A stretch of DNA of 64,000 nt from an uncultured Burkholderiales bacterium. GTDB taxonomy: Bacteria; Pseudomonadota; Gammaproteobacteria; Burkholderiales; Burkholderiaceae_C. Below the pieces are notes generated by a model that searched no databases, had not been told where the DNA came from, and worked only from the letters and a program-made list of their open reading frames with translations. Both the position numbers and the translations under genes were made by a program. This document shows, piece after piece, positions 8,230 through 18,230 of the stretch; the stretch's first letter is position 1; each line of letters opens with the position of its first letter. Location: NCBI GenBank assembly GCA_903830725.1, contig CAIKVH010000107.1, positions 1 to 64,000 on the forward strand, in the 5' to 3' direction.

Positions 8230-9177
8230 CTAAGCATTTTCTATTGCTTGCATGTGTTTTATTTTTTCTAATTCCTCATCAACCCCTTCTCGCCAATCGG
8301 CAATTTTTACGTCAAATGTGTCTTTTATTTTAAGAAGGTCAAGTCTTGAGTTAAAGGGACGTGGTGCGAGTTGAGGGTAATCCTTTGATGGAATAGGAAT
8401 TATTTTACTGCCAGTCAACACAAAATCACTCCCCATGCCTAGGTCCGTAGCACGTTGAATCACATACTGCGCGTAAGCGTGCCAATTTGTTTCTCCTGAA
8501 GCGACTAAGTTAAAAAGTCCCCAATTAGCCGTGCGCGATGCATTCTGGGCATTGGCTTCAAGCTCTCCTTTGACAACGCCGTTTCTTTGAAGAGCTGTCA
8601 TTGTGGCTTTGACGATGAGCCCAGTGCTAGTGGGCGCTCCCCACTGATCGTCAATAACGTTCAGCGTCTCTTTCGATGCCGCTAGTCTTAATATTGTTTT
8701 AAGAAAATTACTACCGTGAGCACTAAACACCCATGATGTTCTAAAAATCAAATGGCGTTGGCAATTCTTTTCAACACCTAGCTCGCCTAAATACTTCGTT
8801 GACCCATAGACTGACAAAGGATGGCATTCATCGGTTTCAAAATACGGACTTTGTTTTCGCCCATCAAAAACGTAATCCGTCGAGTAATGCACAATAGCGG
8901 CGCCTAAGCGCTGCGCCTCTTGGGCCATCACAGTGGGAGCCTGAGTGTTTACTAGACGAGCCAACTCCACTTCTTTTTCGGCTTGATCGACAGCTGTGTA
9001 AGCACTTGCATTAATTATCACATCCGGCTTGAATTGTTGAATAATGACCTGTATCTGTTCCTCATCCGCCAGATCACACTCGGCTCGACCCACAGAAAGA
9101 AACTCGGAACATGTACCAATAACGGGAATAAATTCTCGACCTAATTGTCCGTCTTTACCAAAGAGAAGGATTTTCAT
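8230..9177 (-). CDS. rfbD: dTDP-4-dehydrorhamnose reductase
   Basis: RfbD (RmlD) carries out the last, NAD(P)H-dependent step to dTDP-L-rhamnose. This extended SDR has the cofactor loop GKDGQLGRE (about 7-15), the YSTDYVFDG strand (about 98-106) and the active-site YGSTK (about 124-128). At 315 residues it is a little longer than many RmlD proteins. The excess is around residues 205-225, a polar insertion rich in Asn and Ala. It starts 14 bases after rfbB in the same operon. Confidence 0.95.
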   Translation of the reverse strand: MKILLFGKDGQLGREFIPVIGTCSEFLSVGRAECDLADEEQIQVIIQQFKPDVIINASAYTAVDQAEKEVELARLVNTQAPTVMAQEAQRLGAAIVHYSTDYVFDGRKQSPYFETDECHPLSVYGSTKYLGELGVEKNCQRHLIFRTSWVFSAHGSNFLKTILRLAASKETLNVIDDQWGAPTSTGLIVKATMTALQRNGVVKGELEANAQNASRTANWGLFNLVASGETNWHAYAQYVIQRATDLGMGSDFVLTGSKIIPIPSKDYPQLAPRPFNSRLDLLKIKDTFDVKIADWREGVDEELEKIKHMQAIENA

Positions 9178-9191
9178 TAAACTTTTTGCAA

Positions 9192-10256
9192 TTAAGCATT
9201 TCCCACATATTGTTGTTCAACCCACTCCAAATAAGCCCCAGATGCGACGTTCTCCGTCCACTGCGTGTTATTCAAATACCATTGAACCGTTTTAGCCATG
9301 CCAGACTCAAAAGTTTCCGTTGGTCGCCACCCAAGTTCACGCTCAATTTTGCTTGCATCCATCGCATAGCGCCTGTCATGACCAGGTCTATCCGTAACGA
9401 AGGTGATCTGTTCTTTATAGGATTTACCGCCCGCTTTTGGTTTATGAGCATCTAACAAATTACAAATGGTATCTACCACCTCTAAATTGGCTTTCTCATT
9501 ACACCCTCCAATGTTATAAGTTTCACCAATTTGCCCCCTATCTAATACTCTACGTATAGCAGCGCAATGATCACTTACATACAACCAGTCTCTAATTTGT
9601 TGTCCATCTCCGTAGATAGGCAAAGGTTTACCTTTTAAAGCATTGTGGATAACGAGTGGAATAAGTTTTTCAGGAAAGTGATAGGGCCCGTAATTGTTGC
9701 TGCAATTTGTTGTCAACACGGGCAAGCCGTAGGTGTGTAGCCATGCCCTCACGAGATGATCGCTTGCGGCTTTACTCGCCGAGTAAGGACTATTGGGCTC
9801 GTAGCGGTGCACCTCTGTAAACGCTGGTTCCGCGCGCCCCAAACTACCAAAGACCTCATCCGTTGAAACATGTAAAAATCTAAAGTCCTCCTTGGACTTT
9901 GGGCTCAAAGTCTCCCAATATTTGCGACAACACTCCAGAAGATTAAATGTCCCCATCACATTTGTTTGAATAAAATCACCTGGCCCCCGTATTGAGCGAT
10001 CGACATGACTTTCTGCTGCAAAATTTACAACGGCTCTTATTTTGTTCTTTAGAAGCAAAGCGCTTACAAGTTCTACGTCGCCGATATCACCCCTGACAAA
10101 GGTATGGTTCTCGTTGCCTTTGAGTGACTGCAGATTTTCTAAGTTGCCTGCATAAGTTAATTTGTCCAAATTGAGGACGGGTTCTAGTCCAGCACCCAGC
10201 CAATCGAGCACAAAATTTGAACCTATGAAGCCAGCACCACCAGTTACTAAGATCAT
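9192..10256 (-). CDS. rfbB: dTDP-glucose 4,6-dehydratase
   Basis: RfbB (RmlB) converts dTDP-glucose to dTDP-4-keto-6-deoxyglucose. The NAD-binding GGAGFIGSN (about 6-14), the catalytic [10 protein letters not shown] loop (about 130-139), the [12 protein letters not shown] helix (about 157-168, Tyr and Lys catalytic) and [12 protein letters not shown] (about 292-303) are all present. Length 354 is standard. It follows galE with a 90-base gap and leads the rfbB-rfbD-rfbA-rfbC run, a typical order for O-antigen or exopolysaccharide rhamnose supply. No glycosyltransferases are in the window. Confidence 0.97.
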   Translation of the reverse strand: MILVTGGAGFIGSNFVLDWLGAGLEPVLNLDKLTYAGNLENLQSLKGNENHTFVRGDIGDVELVSALLLKNKIRAVVNFAAESHVDRSIRGPGDFIQTNVMGTFNLLECCRKYWETLSPKSKEDFRFLHVSTDEVFGSLGRAEPAFTEVHRYEPNSPYSASKAASDHLVRAWLHTYGLPVLTTNCSNNYGPYHFPEKLIPLVIHNALKGKPLPIYGDGQQIRDWLYVSDHCAAIRRVLDRGQIGETYNIGGCNEKANLEVVDTICNLLDAHKPKAGGKSYKEQITFVTDRPGHDRRYAMDASKIERELGWRPTETFESGMAKTVQWYLNNTQWTENVASGAYLEWVEQQYVGNA

Positions 10257-10346
10257 TTTTTAAAACTTTGTGTATTTAACAAGTGAAAATTTACAAAATG
10301 CCATCATTGATTTTCTATTTTAATAGTCTTTGTTGTCACTATTCAT

Positions 10347-11351
10347 CTAGATTTTTTCACTGTTTTGCCATCGCCAGGCATCCATGCACATTTGCTCCAA
10401 GGTGCGATTTGCACTCCAGCCAAATAGCTCTTTGGAGCGCTTCGGATCCGCATAACACTGCGCAACATCGCCCGCCCTTCTCGGACCAAACTGGTACGGG
10501 ATTTTTATACCGCTAGCTTGCTCAAATGCGGCGATCACCTCAAGCACTGAATAACCTCGACCCGTCCCCAGGTTAATCGTTATTATTTCCTGGTGATGCT
10601 CTAAATAGCGCAGCGCTGCAAGATGACCCTGGGCCAAATCTAGTACGTGTAAGTAGTCTCTAACACCCGTGCCGTCAGGGGTATCGTAGTCATTCCCCCA
10701 TACATTTAGGTGCGGCCGGCGCCCCGTTGCCACCTGAGCGATATAGGGCATTAAATTATTAGGTACTCCTAGCGGATCTTCACCAATGAGTCCCGACTCG
10801 TGCGCCCCAACGGGATTGAAATACCTTAATCTTGCGATTTTCCAACTCGGATCGGCTTTGCTCAAATCGGCCAAAATATTTTCAATCATCAACTTGGTCC
10901 GCCCGTATGGATTGGTAGCTGAAGTTGGAAAGTCCTCACAAATTGGGACAGTTTGGGGGTCGCCGTAGACTGTGGCGCTAGAGGAGAATACGATCGTCTT
11001 GGGCCCTGCTTTGTCCATTGCCATTAATAATGCGACAGTACCGGCTACATTGTTTTCATAATAAGAAAGCGGATTCAATACAGACTCACCGACCGCTTTT
11101 AAGCCCGCAAAATGTATGACCGCCTGATAAGTAGATGCGTCGAAAATTCTTTCTAATAACGCCCTATCTCGAATGTCTCCCTTTATAAATTTTGGCTTTT
11201 TTGAGCATATTGTCTCAATACTGGTTAAAACCTCAACTCGGCTATTGCACAGATTGTCTAGAATTGTTACGTCGTAGCCAGCTTCGAATAGTGCCACGCA
11301 TGTATGGGAGCCAATATATCCCGTACCCCCAGTTACTAAGATTCGTTTCAT
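10347..11351 (-). CDS. galE: UDP-glucose 4-epimerase
   Basis: GalE interconverts UDP-glucose and UDP-galactose. The Rossmann motif GGTGYIGSHT lies at about 8-17, FSSSATVYG at about 121-129 and the catalytic YGRTK at about 148-152. The RRAGDVAQCYADP segment near the C-terminus is a family mark. At 334 residues it is full length. It is the first gene of the minus-strand sugar-nucleotide run and pairs functionally with galU across the convergent junction. The 217 bases upstream, shared with divergent purU, must hold the promoter; I could not single out convincing -35 and -10 boxes there. Confidence 0.96.
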   Translation of the reverse strand: MKRILVTGGTGYIGSHTCVALFEAGYDVTILDNLCNSRVEVLTSIETICSKKPKFIKGDIRDRALLERIFDASTYQAVIHFAGLKAVGESVLNPLSYYENNVAGTVALLMAMDKAGPKTIVFSSSATVYGDPQTVPICEDFPTSATNPYGRTKLMIENILADLSKADPSWKIARLRYFNPVGAHESGLIGEDPLGVPNNLMPYIAQVATGRRPHLNVWGNDYDTPDGTGVRDYLHVLDLAQGHLAALRYLEHHQEIITINLGTGRGYSVLEVIAAFEQASGIKIPYQFGPRRAGDVAQCYADPKRSKELFGWSANRTLEQMCMDAWRWQNSEKI

Positions 11352-11568
11352 GAAAACTTTACATCCGTTTCTTTAGTTTAAGTTTAATCCTCTTTACTGA
11401 TTAGACTTGCCGTCCATCCAACAACGATGAATCGTCGGCAAAAGAAGATTATTAAGAATTTGGCTCAATTGTTAATAAAATTAAGCTACTTTAGCAAAAT
11501 TATCGTCCTTTAAAGGCCTCAAAACGCTCGCTAAGCGGATTTCTGCATCTAATCCTACAATTGGAGTT

Positions 11569-12411
11569 ATGAATACTTATATTTTGAACCTTCATTGCCC
11601 TGATCGACCTGGTATCGTCCATGCCGTGTCGGCTTTCTTATTATCTCAATCATCAAACATCGAAGAAGCTGCTCAGTTTAATGACCAGGGTACTGGACTC
11701 TTTTTTATGCGCGTTCAATTCGCTAGCCCAAAAGATATTAACAATTTCCAATCCGAATTAGATATCTTTGCTGCCGCCCAAAACATGAATTGCACTTTGC
11801 ATGATGCGACTCGCCCACTTAAAACTGTCATTTTTGTAAGTAAAGATGGTCACTGCTTAAACGATTTACTGTTTCGCTGGAAGAGTGGTTTATTAAAGCT
11901 TGATCTAAAGGCTATTATTAGTAATCATAAAGATTTTTATCAGCTCGCTGCAAGTTATAACGTCCCTTTTCACCACATAGCTGTTACAGCGACAACCAAA
12001 GAGCAAGCTGAGGCACGCCAGTATGAGATTCTCGAATCGGAGGGGGCTGAGCTGGTTATTTTGGCTCGTTATATGCAAATTTTGTCAAACGACTTATGTC
12101 GAAAACTCTCCGGTCGAGCCATCAACATTCACCACAGTTTTTTACCTAGCTTTAAAGGCGCTAAGCCCTACTATCAAGCCCACGATAGGGGCGTGAAACT
12201 GATCGGGGCGACTGCTCATTACGTCACTGCAGATCTAGATGAAGGTCCGATTATTGAGCAAGATGTGGCGCGCGTTGATCACAGCAAAAGCGTAGATGAT
12301 TTAACCGCCATAGGGAGAGACACTGAAGGACAAGTGCTAGCCCGCGCCGTAAAATGGCACTGTGAGCACCGTATTCTAATTAACGGGCATAAAACCGTTG
12401 TTTTTAAATAA
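11569..12411 (+). CDS. purU: Formyltetrahydrofolate deformylase
   Basis: PurU hydrolyses 10-formyl-tetrahydrofolate to formate and tetrahydrofolate, balancing one-carbon pools and feeding formate to purine synthesis. An N-terminal ACT domain (about residues 1-85, starting ILNLHCPDRPGIVHAVSAFL) precedes the formyltransferase domain. That domain has the catalytic region INIHHSFLPSFKGAKPYYQA (about 186-205) and GATAHYVTADLDEGPIIEQD (about 212-231). Length 280 is standard. A GGAG lies a few bases before the ATG. It is followed after 14 bases by a GlcD-type oxidase gene. Confidence 0.95.
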   Translation: MNTYILNLHCPDRPGIVHAVSAFLLSQSSNIEEAAQFNDQGTGLFFMRVQFASPKDINNFQSELDIFAAAQNMNCTLHDATRPLKTVIFVSKDGHCLNDLLFRWKSGLLKLDLKAIISNHKDFYQLAASYNVPFHHIAVTATTKEQAEARQYEILESEGAELVILARYMQILSNDLCRKLSGRAINIHHSFLPSFKGAKPYYQAHDRGVKLIGATAHYVTADLDEGPIIEQDVARVDHSKSVDDLTAIGRDTEGQVLARAVKWHCEHRILINGHKTVVFK

Positions 12412-12425
12412 TTGAAGGTGAATCT

Positions 12426-13964
12426 ATGTCTATAGCCTTGGATGCTGAAGAACAGGTAAGTCAATTTGAAAACACCCCCATGCAATCATCTTCGCAAAAC
12501 ATATCCCTAGGACTGCAGTCACAAGTTGTCCGCGCCTTATCCAAGGTCCTTTCCTCAGAAGATATTTTATTTACCCCTGAAGATACAACCCCCTATGAAT
12601 GCGATGGGCTAACAGCCTACAGACAGCGGCCTCTTTGTGTAGCAATACCAAGGACCACGCAACAAGTGCAAGACGTTTTGAGAGTTTGCCACGACTTGGG
12701 GGTCCCCATTATTGCCCGCGGGGCTGGCACTGGCTTATCGGGCGGCGCAATGCCCAGCGTAAAGGGCGTAACTCTTTCAATGGCACGATTCAATAAAATT
12801 TTAAACATCGATGTTGTCAGCAGAACTGCTCAAGTTCAGTGCGGGGTTCGTAATTTGAGCATCAGCGAAGCAGTTTCAAGGCACGGACTTTATTACGCGC
12901 CAGATCCTTCAAGTCAAATCGCCTGTACGATTGGTGGCAATGTGGCTGAAAACTCTGGGGGTGTGCATTGTTTAAAATACGGTCTGACCTTGCACAATGT
13001 CTTAAAAATAAAAGGATTTACCGTCTCTGGTGAACCCATTGAATTTGGCTCTGAAGCCCTTGATTGCCCAGGACTGGATGTTCTCCCGCTGATCGTAGGC
13101 TCAGAAGGAATGCTCGCCATCACCACTGAGGTGACTGTAAAACTCACCCCTAAGCCTGAACTTGCTCGGTGCATAATGGCAAGCTTTGATGACCTTCGCA
13201 AGGCGGGCGACGCAGTAGCAGCAATTATTGCTGCCGGTATTATTCCAGCTGGGTTGGAGATGATGGATAAGCCTATGACGGCTGCCGTAGAAGATTTTGT
13301 TCATGCTGGCTACGATTTAAATGCGCAAGCCATTTTGTTGTGCGAATCCGACGGAACTCAGGAAGAAGTTGCTGAAGAAATTGAGCGTATGTCCCTCGTT
13401 TTACAGCGCAGTGGCGCGACCGCTATTACGGTTAGCCAATCCGAATCTGAGAGATTGAAGTTCTGGAGTGGTCGAAAAAACGCCTTCCCAGCCAGCGGTC
13501 GCATGAGCCCAGACTACATGTGCATGGACTCCACAATACCTCGCAAACGTCTTGCCGATATATTGCAAGCAATTGCAGAGATGGAGAATAAATATCAGCT
13601 CCGCTGTGCCAACGTTTTCCACGCGGGCGACGGCAATCTACATCCGCTCATTATGTTTGATGCGAACGAGCCTGATCAGCTACACCGTGCCGAGCTCTTT
13701 GGTGCAGATATTTTAGAAACCAGCGTTCGTATGGGAGGGACGGTGACCGGAGAGCACGGTGTTGGCGTTGAAAAATTAAACAGCATGTGTGTTCAGTTCA
13801 CCGGCGAGGAGAGGGACCAAATGTTTAGTATTAAACATGCCTTTGACCCGAAATCACTTTTAAACCCCGGAAAAGTTATTCCGACCTTGCAACGCTGTGT
13901 TGAGTATGGCCGACAAATTGTTCATCACGGACAAGTTGCTCACCCAACCCTTCCAAGATTTTAA
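12426..13964 (+). CDS. FAD-linked oxidase, GlcD-type (glycolate/D-lactate/2-hydroxy acid dehydrogenase)
   Basis: The protein combines a PCMH-type FAD-binding domain (about residues 65-245, with IARGAGTGLSGGAMPS near 95-110) and a FAD-oxidase C-terminal domain (about 245-490, with NVFHAGDGNLHPLI near 395-408 and TGEHGVGVEK near 438-447). This is the architecture of GlcD and of D-lactate or D-2-hydroxyglutarate dehydrogenases. glcE and glcF do not follow, so a complete glycolate oxidase is not encoded here and the true substrate is open. The ATG at 12426 has a well-spaced AAGGTG. It is likely cotranscribed with purU and convergent with yggS, 10 bases away. Confidence 0.88.
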   Translation: MSIALDAEEQVSQFENTPMQSSSQNISLGLQSQVVRALSKVLSSEDILFTPEDTTPYECDGLTAYRQRPLCVAIPRTTQQVQDVLRVCHDLGVPIIARGAGTGLSGGAMPSVKGVTLSMARFNKILNIDVVSRTAQVQCGVRNLSISEAVSRHGLYYAPDPSSQIACTIGGNVAENSGGVHCLKYGLTLHNVLKIKGFTVSGEPIEFGSEALDCPGLDVLPLIVGSEGMLAITTEVTVKLTPKPELARCIMASFDDLRKAGDAVAAIIAAGIIPAGLEMMDKPMTAAVEDFVHAGYDLNAQAILLCESDGTQEEVAEEIERMSLVLQRSGATAITVSQSESERLKFWSGRKNAFPASGRMSPDYMCMDSTIPRKRLADILQAIAEMENKYQLRCANVFHAGDGNLHPLIMFDANEPDQLHRAELFGADILETSVRMGGTVTGEHGVGVEKLNSMCVQFTGEERDQMFSIKHAFDPKSLLNPGKVIPTLQRCVEYGRQIVHHGQVAHPTLPRF

Positions 13965-13974
13965 GAGTCAAGGA

Positions 13975-14679
13975 CTACTTGCGGGCACCAAATAGCGCTG
14001 TCCCAACCCGCACCATAGTCGAGCCTGCAGCAATTGCCGTTTCAATATCGGCACTCATTCCCATTGATAGAGTGTCAAAGTCCTTACTATTTAACTCATA
14101 CTTGATGGATTCAAAGATCATTTTTGCTTTTTTATGAACATGCATTTGTTGCTCTACTCCCTGAACTGGATCAGGAATAGTCATTATTCCTCTTAATACT
14201 GTTTGAGGCAAATTAACTATTTCTTTTGCAAGTATTAGAGCTTCTTCTGTGCTGACACCCGATTTAGTTAACCCGCCGTCAATGTTGATCTGTATACAAA
14301 GTTGTAGTGGCCCCAAATTTGAAGGCCTTTGCTCGGACAGTCGCTGTGCTATTTTTAGACGATCGATCGTTTGCACCCAATCAAAATTTTCGGCAACAAG
14401 CTTGGTTTTATTGCTTTGCAAAGGGCCGATGAAATGCCAGATTAAACCACTAACGCTACCTCTTTCTTTTATTTCTTTTATTTTTTCCACTCCCTCCTGG
14501 ACATAATTTTCTGCAAAATTAGTTTGCCCGAATTTCGCCATTTTTTCTATATTTTCCGCTGCCACTGTTTTAGACACCGCTAATAAAGTGACCTGCGTTG
14601 GATCACGCTTTGCTAATAAAACACTGCGAGCGATAGTTGCTTGAACAGCTTTCAAATTTAGTTCTAATAATTCATTCAT
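13975..14679 (-). CDS. yggS: YggS family pyridoxal-phosphate homeostasis protein
   Basis: YggS/PLPBP proteins bind pyridoxal phosphate in a single TIM-barrel domain and buffer PLP and amino-acid pools; no enzymatic activity is firmly known. The PLP lysine lies in LLAVSKTV (about residues 32-39). FAENYVQEGVEKI (about 55-67), WHFIGPLQSNKTK (about 81-93) and the final SMGMSADIETAIAAGSTMVR (about 205-224) are the family signatures. Length 234 is normal. It is a lone minus-strand gene between two plus-strand genes. Confidence 0.94.
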   Translation of the reverse strand: MNELLELNLKAVQATIARSVLLAKRDPTQVTLLAVSKTVAAENIEKMAKFGQTNFAENYVQEGVEKIKEIKERGSVSGLIWHFIGPLQSNKTKLVAENFDWVQTIDRLKIAQRLSEQRPSNLGPLQLCIQINIDGGLTKSGVSTEEALILAKEIVNLPQTVLRGIMTIPDPVQGVEQQMHVHKKAKMIFESIKYELNSKDFDTLSMGMSADIETAIAAGSTMVRVGTALFGARK

Positions 14680-14809
14680 CTATGTATTCTATTGACCTCA
14701 TTTTGAGCATTGCCCTTACCAGCAAGGTTATTGATTGATTTTGGTAGGTTTTGAAATAATATCAAATTAGGCTCTATGATTAGGGTTCTCAAACTTTCTT
14801 TAAATAGCC

Positions 14810-15724
14810 ATGTCAAGCATCAAACCTAAAACCTACGAAACCGCACCCTCCTCAATAGTATCTTTTATTGGTCTTGGCGTTATGGGATACCCCATGGCGG
14901 GTCATCTTGCCACTGCAGGCCACAGCGTTACTGTTTATAACCGATCTGCCGCCAAAGCCAAGGCCTGGACTAGTGAGTTTGCTGCATCTAAGGCACCTAA
15001 ATCTGCTCCAACACCCCAAGAGGCTGCACAAGAATCTCAGATCGTTTTTTGCTGTGTTGGCAATGATGATGACCTTCGATCCGTCATTTTTGGAGATCAC
15101 GGCGCGTTGGCTGGTATGAAACCCGGTTCAATTTTGGTTGACCATACTACTGCCTCTGCCAATGTTGCGCGCGAGATCCATGCAGCAGCTAAGGCGATTG
15201 GCGTGCACTTTGTCGATGCCCCTGTTTCAGGGGGCGAAGCTGGTGCTCAAAACGGTCTTTTAACCGTTATGTGCGGTGGTGAAACAACTCCTTTCGAAAC
15301 CGTAAAGCCCGTTGCAATGGCATTTTCAAGGGCCTTCACCCTAATGGGTGAGTCTGGTGCGGGTCAGCTCACTAAGATGGTCAATCAAATTTGTATTGGT
15401 GGACTTGTTCAAGCTCTGAGCGAAGGTATTGCATTTGGCTCACAAGCCGGATTGGATATGAATTTAGTTTTGGACGTAATAGGTAAAGGTGCGGCCCAAA
15501 GTTGGCAAATGGACAACCGCGGCAAAACTATGGTGGCCGATCAGTTTAATTTTGGGTTCGCCGTTGATTGGATGCGAAAGGATTTAGGGCTCGTTATGGA
15601 TGAGGCCAAAAGAAACGGCGCCCGGGTTCCAGTGACTGCATTGGTAGATCAGTTTTATGCTGATGTGCAAAAAATGGGCGGCAACCGATGGGACACATCT
15701 AGCTTGATTAAACGCTTACGCTAA
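14810..15724 (+). CDS. NAD(P)-dependent beta-hydroxyacid dehydrogenase (3-hydroxyisobutyrate dehydrogenase family)
   Basis: The cofactor motif FIGLGVMGYPMAGHLATAGH lies near residues 19-38. The substrate signature FVDAPVSGGEAGAQNGLLTV (about 136-155) and the catalytic-Lys region GAGQLTKMVNQI (about 184-195) mark the GarR/MmsB/tartronate-semialdehyde reductase family. Length 304 fits. The specific substrate (3-hydroxyisobutyrate, tartronate semialdehyde or succinic semialdehyde) cannot be read from the sequence. The gene stands alone and is followed by a good intrinsic terminator. Confidence 0.9.
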   Translation: MSSIKPKTYETAPSSIVSFIGLGVMGYPMAGHLATAGHSVTVYNRSAAKAKAWTSEFAASKAPKSAPTPQEAAQESQIVFCCVGNDDDLRSVIFGDHGALAGMKPGSILVDHTTASANVAREIHAAAKAIGVHFVDAPVSGGEAGAQNGLLTVMCGGETTPFETVKPVAMAFSRAFTLMGESGAGQLTKMVNQICIGGLVQALSEGIAFGSQAGLDMNLVLDVIGKGAAQSWQMDNRGKTMVADQFNFGFAVDWMRKDLGLVMDEAKRNGARVPVTALVDQFYADVQKMGGNRWDTSSLIKRLR

Positions 15725-15754
15725 TTGCTTCAAGTTTTCAAATTTATATAGTAA

Positions 15755-15788
15755 GGGGTGATTTTTAAAATCACCCCCATCTGTTTTT
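15755..15788 (+). terminator. Intrinsic terminator after the beta-hydroxyacid dehydrogenase gene
   Basis: GGGGTGATTTT at 15755-15765 and AAAATCACCCC at 15767-15777 are perfect 11-base complements, followed after three bases by CTGTTTTT. This is a classical rho-independent terminator for the plus strand. The loop would open from the inner A/T pairs. On the minus strand the flank lacks a strong U-run, and the convergent BON gene ends at 15807. Confidence 0.75.
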
Positions 15789-15806
15789 AAACATGAAACT
15801 TTAAAA

Positions 15807-16460
15807 TTATTTAACTGGTGCAGGAGTCGTTTGCGCCTTAGCTGATGCGGGAGGATTTAAAGCCCGCAACTCGTCTTCCGTCAGTAATTGGAAAACACGC
15901 ACCACCTGATTTACACCACTTACATTTCTCGCAATCTCTGTAGCTCTATTCGCTTCGTTTGCAGTTACACGACCCATTAAATAGACGTTGCCATGTTCGG
16001 CAACAATTTTGAACGTGTTCACCATTAGATCTTTTGCATCAATGATTCCCGCTTTAACTTTACTAGAAATAAGTACATCGTGGGTCCTATCTGCATAACT
16101 TGAAACTGGGCCGATGGCTAATTCGTTTAGAACTTTTTTAACATTCTCCACCTCTGATACCAATTTCACGACAGCGAGTCTGTCCTTATCATTCGGCACC
16201 TCTCCGGTGAGGAGTACTTGTAAATTAAAACTGGTAACGTTGACATGCACTGTATCCCCAAACATGCCTCTTATGCGTGCGGCAGCGCGAAGCTCAACCT
16301 CCTCATCGGCCAGTTGTATTCCAGACGTTCTTCGATCCGTAGCAACAACCACAGTTCCTGCCATACCACCCAAGAGCAAAGGTGCACAAGCACTTATAGT
16401 TAGGGTGCAACATAAGATGCACAACATATTTCTAATATTTCTGGTTTTTTTAATTTTCAT
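15807..16460 (-). CDS. BON-domain lipoprotein (YraP/DolP-like)
   Basis: DolP-type proteins carry two BON domains and help maintain outer-membrane integrity. A signal sequence ends in a lipobox ISAC (Cys about residue 25), so the mature protein should be lipid-anchored. BON domain 1 spans about residues 52-120 and BON domain 2 about 125-195. The C-terminus is Ala/Pro-rich. The start codon overlaps the stop of the upstream SIS gene by 4 bases, so the two are probably coupled. This matches the E. coli diaA-yraP order. Length 217 is slightly above E. coli DolP. Confidence 0.88.
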   Translation of the reverse strand: MKIKKTRNIRNMLCILCCTLTISACAPLLLGGMAGTVVVATDRRTSGIQLADEEVELRAAARIRGMFGDTVHVNVTSFNLQVLLTGEVPNDKDRLAVVKLVSEVENVKKVLNELAIGPVSSYADRTHDVLISSKVKAGIIDAKDLMVNTFKIVAEHGNVYLMGRVTANEANRATEIARNVSGVNQVVRVFQLLTEDELRALNPPASAKAQTTPAPVK

Positions 16461-17053
16461 AGATTCTCCGCTTCGCCTAATAATTGATAGTCAACTCCGT
16501 CGCATATGCAATGCAAGACCAACAAATGTACCTCTTGAATTCTTGCTGTGCGATCGCTTGGAACACAAATATTCACATCTGTCTCCTTTAATGCCTGCGC
16601 AATTTTCCCGCCTCCTTTTCCAGTCAAGGCAACTATTGTCATCTCCCTCTCATGGGCTGCATTGATTGCCGCTAAAACATTGGCCGAATTACCGCTTGTT
16701 GATATGGCCAGTAAAACGTCTGTTCCCTGACCTAGTGCCCGTACTTGTTTAGAAAATATTTGATTAAAGTCGTAATCATTGCCTATTGCCGTCAATATGG
16801 ATGAATCCGTCGTTAACGCAATGGCTGCTAGTTCAGGCCTTTCACGCTCGAACCGCCCAACAAACTCAGCTGCAAAGTGCTGCGCATCCGCGGCTGATCC
16901 ACCGTTGCCACATGCCAGTACTTTGCCCCCACTTGTCACACAAGACAAGATTGCTTGTATTGCTTCCAAAATGGGTTTATTTAATATCTGTGCCGCTTGA
17001 TATTTTAAATCTGCACTATCAATGAACTGTTGCTCTATTCGTTGTTCTAACAT
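16457..17053 (-). CDS. SIS-domain protein (DiaA / phosphoheptose isomerase GmhA family)
   Basis: The SIS domain fills most of the 198 residues, with [21 protein letters not shown] (sugar-phosphate binding, about 44-64) and [18 protein letters not shown] (about 111-128). Both GmhA (sedoheptulose-7-phosphate isomerase) and the replication-initiation factor DiaA have this structure. Position beside the BON lipoprotein and rsmI follows the E. coli diaA locus. The heptose adenylyltransferase gene elsewhere in the window shows that heptose synthesis is likely present, so GmhA activity is equally possible. The gene yraN, often found next to it, is absent in the 134 bases before rsmI. Confidence 0.9.
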   Translation of the reverse strand: MLEQRIEQQFIDSADLKYQAAQILNKPILEAIQAILSCVTSGGKVLACGNGGSAADAQHFAAEFVGRFERERPELAAIALTTDSSILTAIGNDYDFNQIFSKQVRALGQGTDVLLAISTSGNSANVLAAINAAHEREMTIVALTGKGGGKIAQALKETDVNICVPSDRTARIQEVHLLVLHCICDGVDYQLLGEAENL

Positions 17054-17187
17054 TTTTTGTTGGTACCGTTTTGACTTATCCCTACAAACTTATTGCTCAT
17101 TGTAATGAATGTGCAGACACCCCTTCATTTACCCCTTCAAATAGGTTATTCTCATACCTACCCCTCTAGTTATTTCAGGACATCGTT

Positions 17188-18108
17188 TTGAACCCAAGCT
17201 ATGCACAGGTGCTCATCGCAGCTTCTTCTGCTGTCAGTCACCAAGATTTTCCTACTGCCTGTCTTTTCGTTGTAGCCACGCCTATTGGTAATTTGGCAGA
17301 TATTACGCTCAGGGCTATACACACTTTGTCCATCTGTGATTTTTTAGCTTGTGAGGATACTAGAGAGACCAAAAATTTACTTAAAAGCTATGGAATTGAT
17401 AAGCCTCTGGATTGCTGGCTGTCAGTTCACCAACACAATGAAGCTGAAATTTCACCCACCATCATCGCCAAACTAGCCCAGGGCGCTCGAATTGCCCTTT
17501 TGTGTGATGCTGGAACCCCTGGGATTAGCGATCCTGGTGCATGGCTAGTCCACTGCGTTTACGCAGCTGGCTTTAAGGTTGTTCCTATCCCAGGGGTTAG
17601 CAGCATTACCACTCTTTTAAGTGCGAGTGGGGTTATAGGCAACTCAGGGTTCAATTTTGTGGGATTTTTATCCACCAAAGCCAACGAACGCGAAAAGCAA
17701 TTGAAGGCTATAGCGTCTGAGCCTAAAACCACCATTTTGTTAGAGGCGCCCCATCGTATTGAGTCCCTAGCCTCTTCTCTCAGTAAACTTGGAACCCGCC
17801 CCGTTACTCTTGGACGTGAGTTAACCAAACAGTTTGAACAAATCATTTCTTTACCAGCCGACCAAATTTCATCATGGTTGGCAGGAGACCCCAACCGGTC
17901 TCGCGGCGAATTCGTGGTGATTGTTCACGCCCTCACCGAAATTTGTCCACCTGAGGCCAACCCGCACTCTGAAATCCTTACTATTCTTCTATCGGAACTA
18001 TCCGTAAAAGGCTCTGTGAAATTAGCCCAAATTATTACTGGCGCTCCTAAAAATGAACTTTATGAGTTGGCCCTTCAATTGAGTAATGAGTTGAAAGGTA
18101 GCTCCTAA
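17188..18108 (+). CDS. rsmI: 16S rRNA (cytidine(1402)-2'-O)-methyltransferase
   Basis: RsmI 2'-O-methylates C1402 in the decoding centre of 16S rRNA. The tetrapyrrole-methylase fold begins FVVATPIGNLADITLRAI (about 27-44), followed by CEDTRETKNLLKSYGI (about 55-70) and ALLCDAGTPGISDPG (about 101-115), all RsmI hallmarks. Length 306 is normal. No ATG precedes the domain. I chose the TTG at 17188 because AGGA lies 8 bases upstream; an in-frame GTG at 17209 has no ribosome site. It is divergent from the SIS gene. Confidence 0.93.
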   Translation: MNPSYAQVLIAASSAVSHQDFPTACLFVVATPIGNLADITLRAIHTLSICDFLACEDTRETKNLLKSYGIDKPLDCWLSVHQHNEAEISPTIIAKLAQGARIALLCDAGTPGISDPGAWLVHCVYAAGFKVVPIPGVSSITTLLSASGVIGNSGFNFVGFLSTKANEREKQLKAIASEPKTTILLEAPHRIESLASSLSKLGTRPVTLGRELTKQFEQIISLPADQISSWLAGDPNRSRGEFVVIVHALTEICPPEANPHSEILTILLSELSVKGSVKLAQIITGAPKNELYELALQLSNELKGSS

Positions 18109-18230
18109 TGACTACCGACTGCGATACAACCATGTTAGTAAGCACTAACACCATTTCTATACTACGCTAGCGTTAAGTCATTGATTGGCATAATCTTTCA
18201 ACCACGTGCCGGGTGGGGGCCATATTGAAT

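Noticed and set aside
6747-11351. Horizontally acquired O-antigen island
   Set aside because: The rfb and galE genes have base composition like their neighbours, and there are no glycosyltransferases, flippases or mobile elements.
18134-18149. Terminator after rsmI (GTTAGT/ACTAAC hairpin)
   Set aside because: The stem is only 6 A/T-rich pairs and the downstream sequence has no run of T, so it is too weak to annotate.
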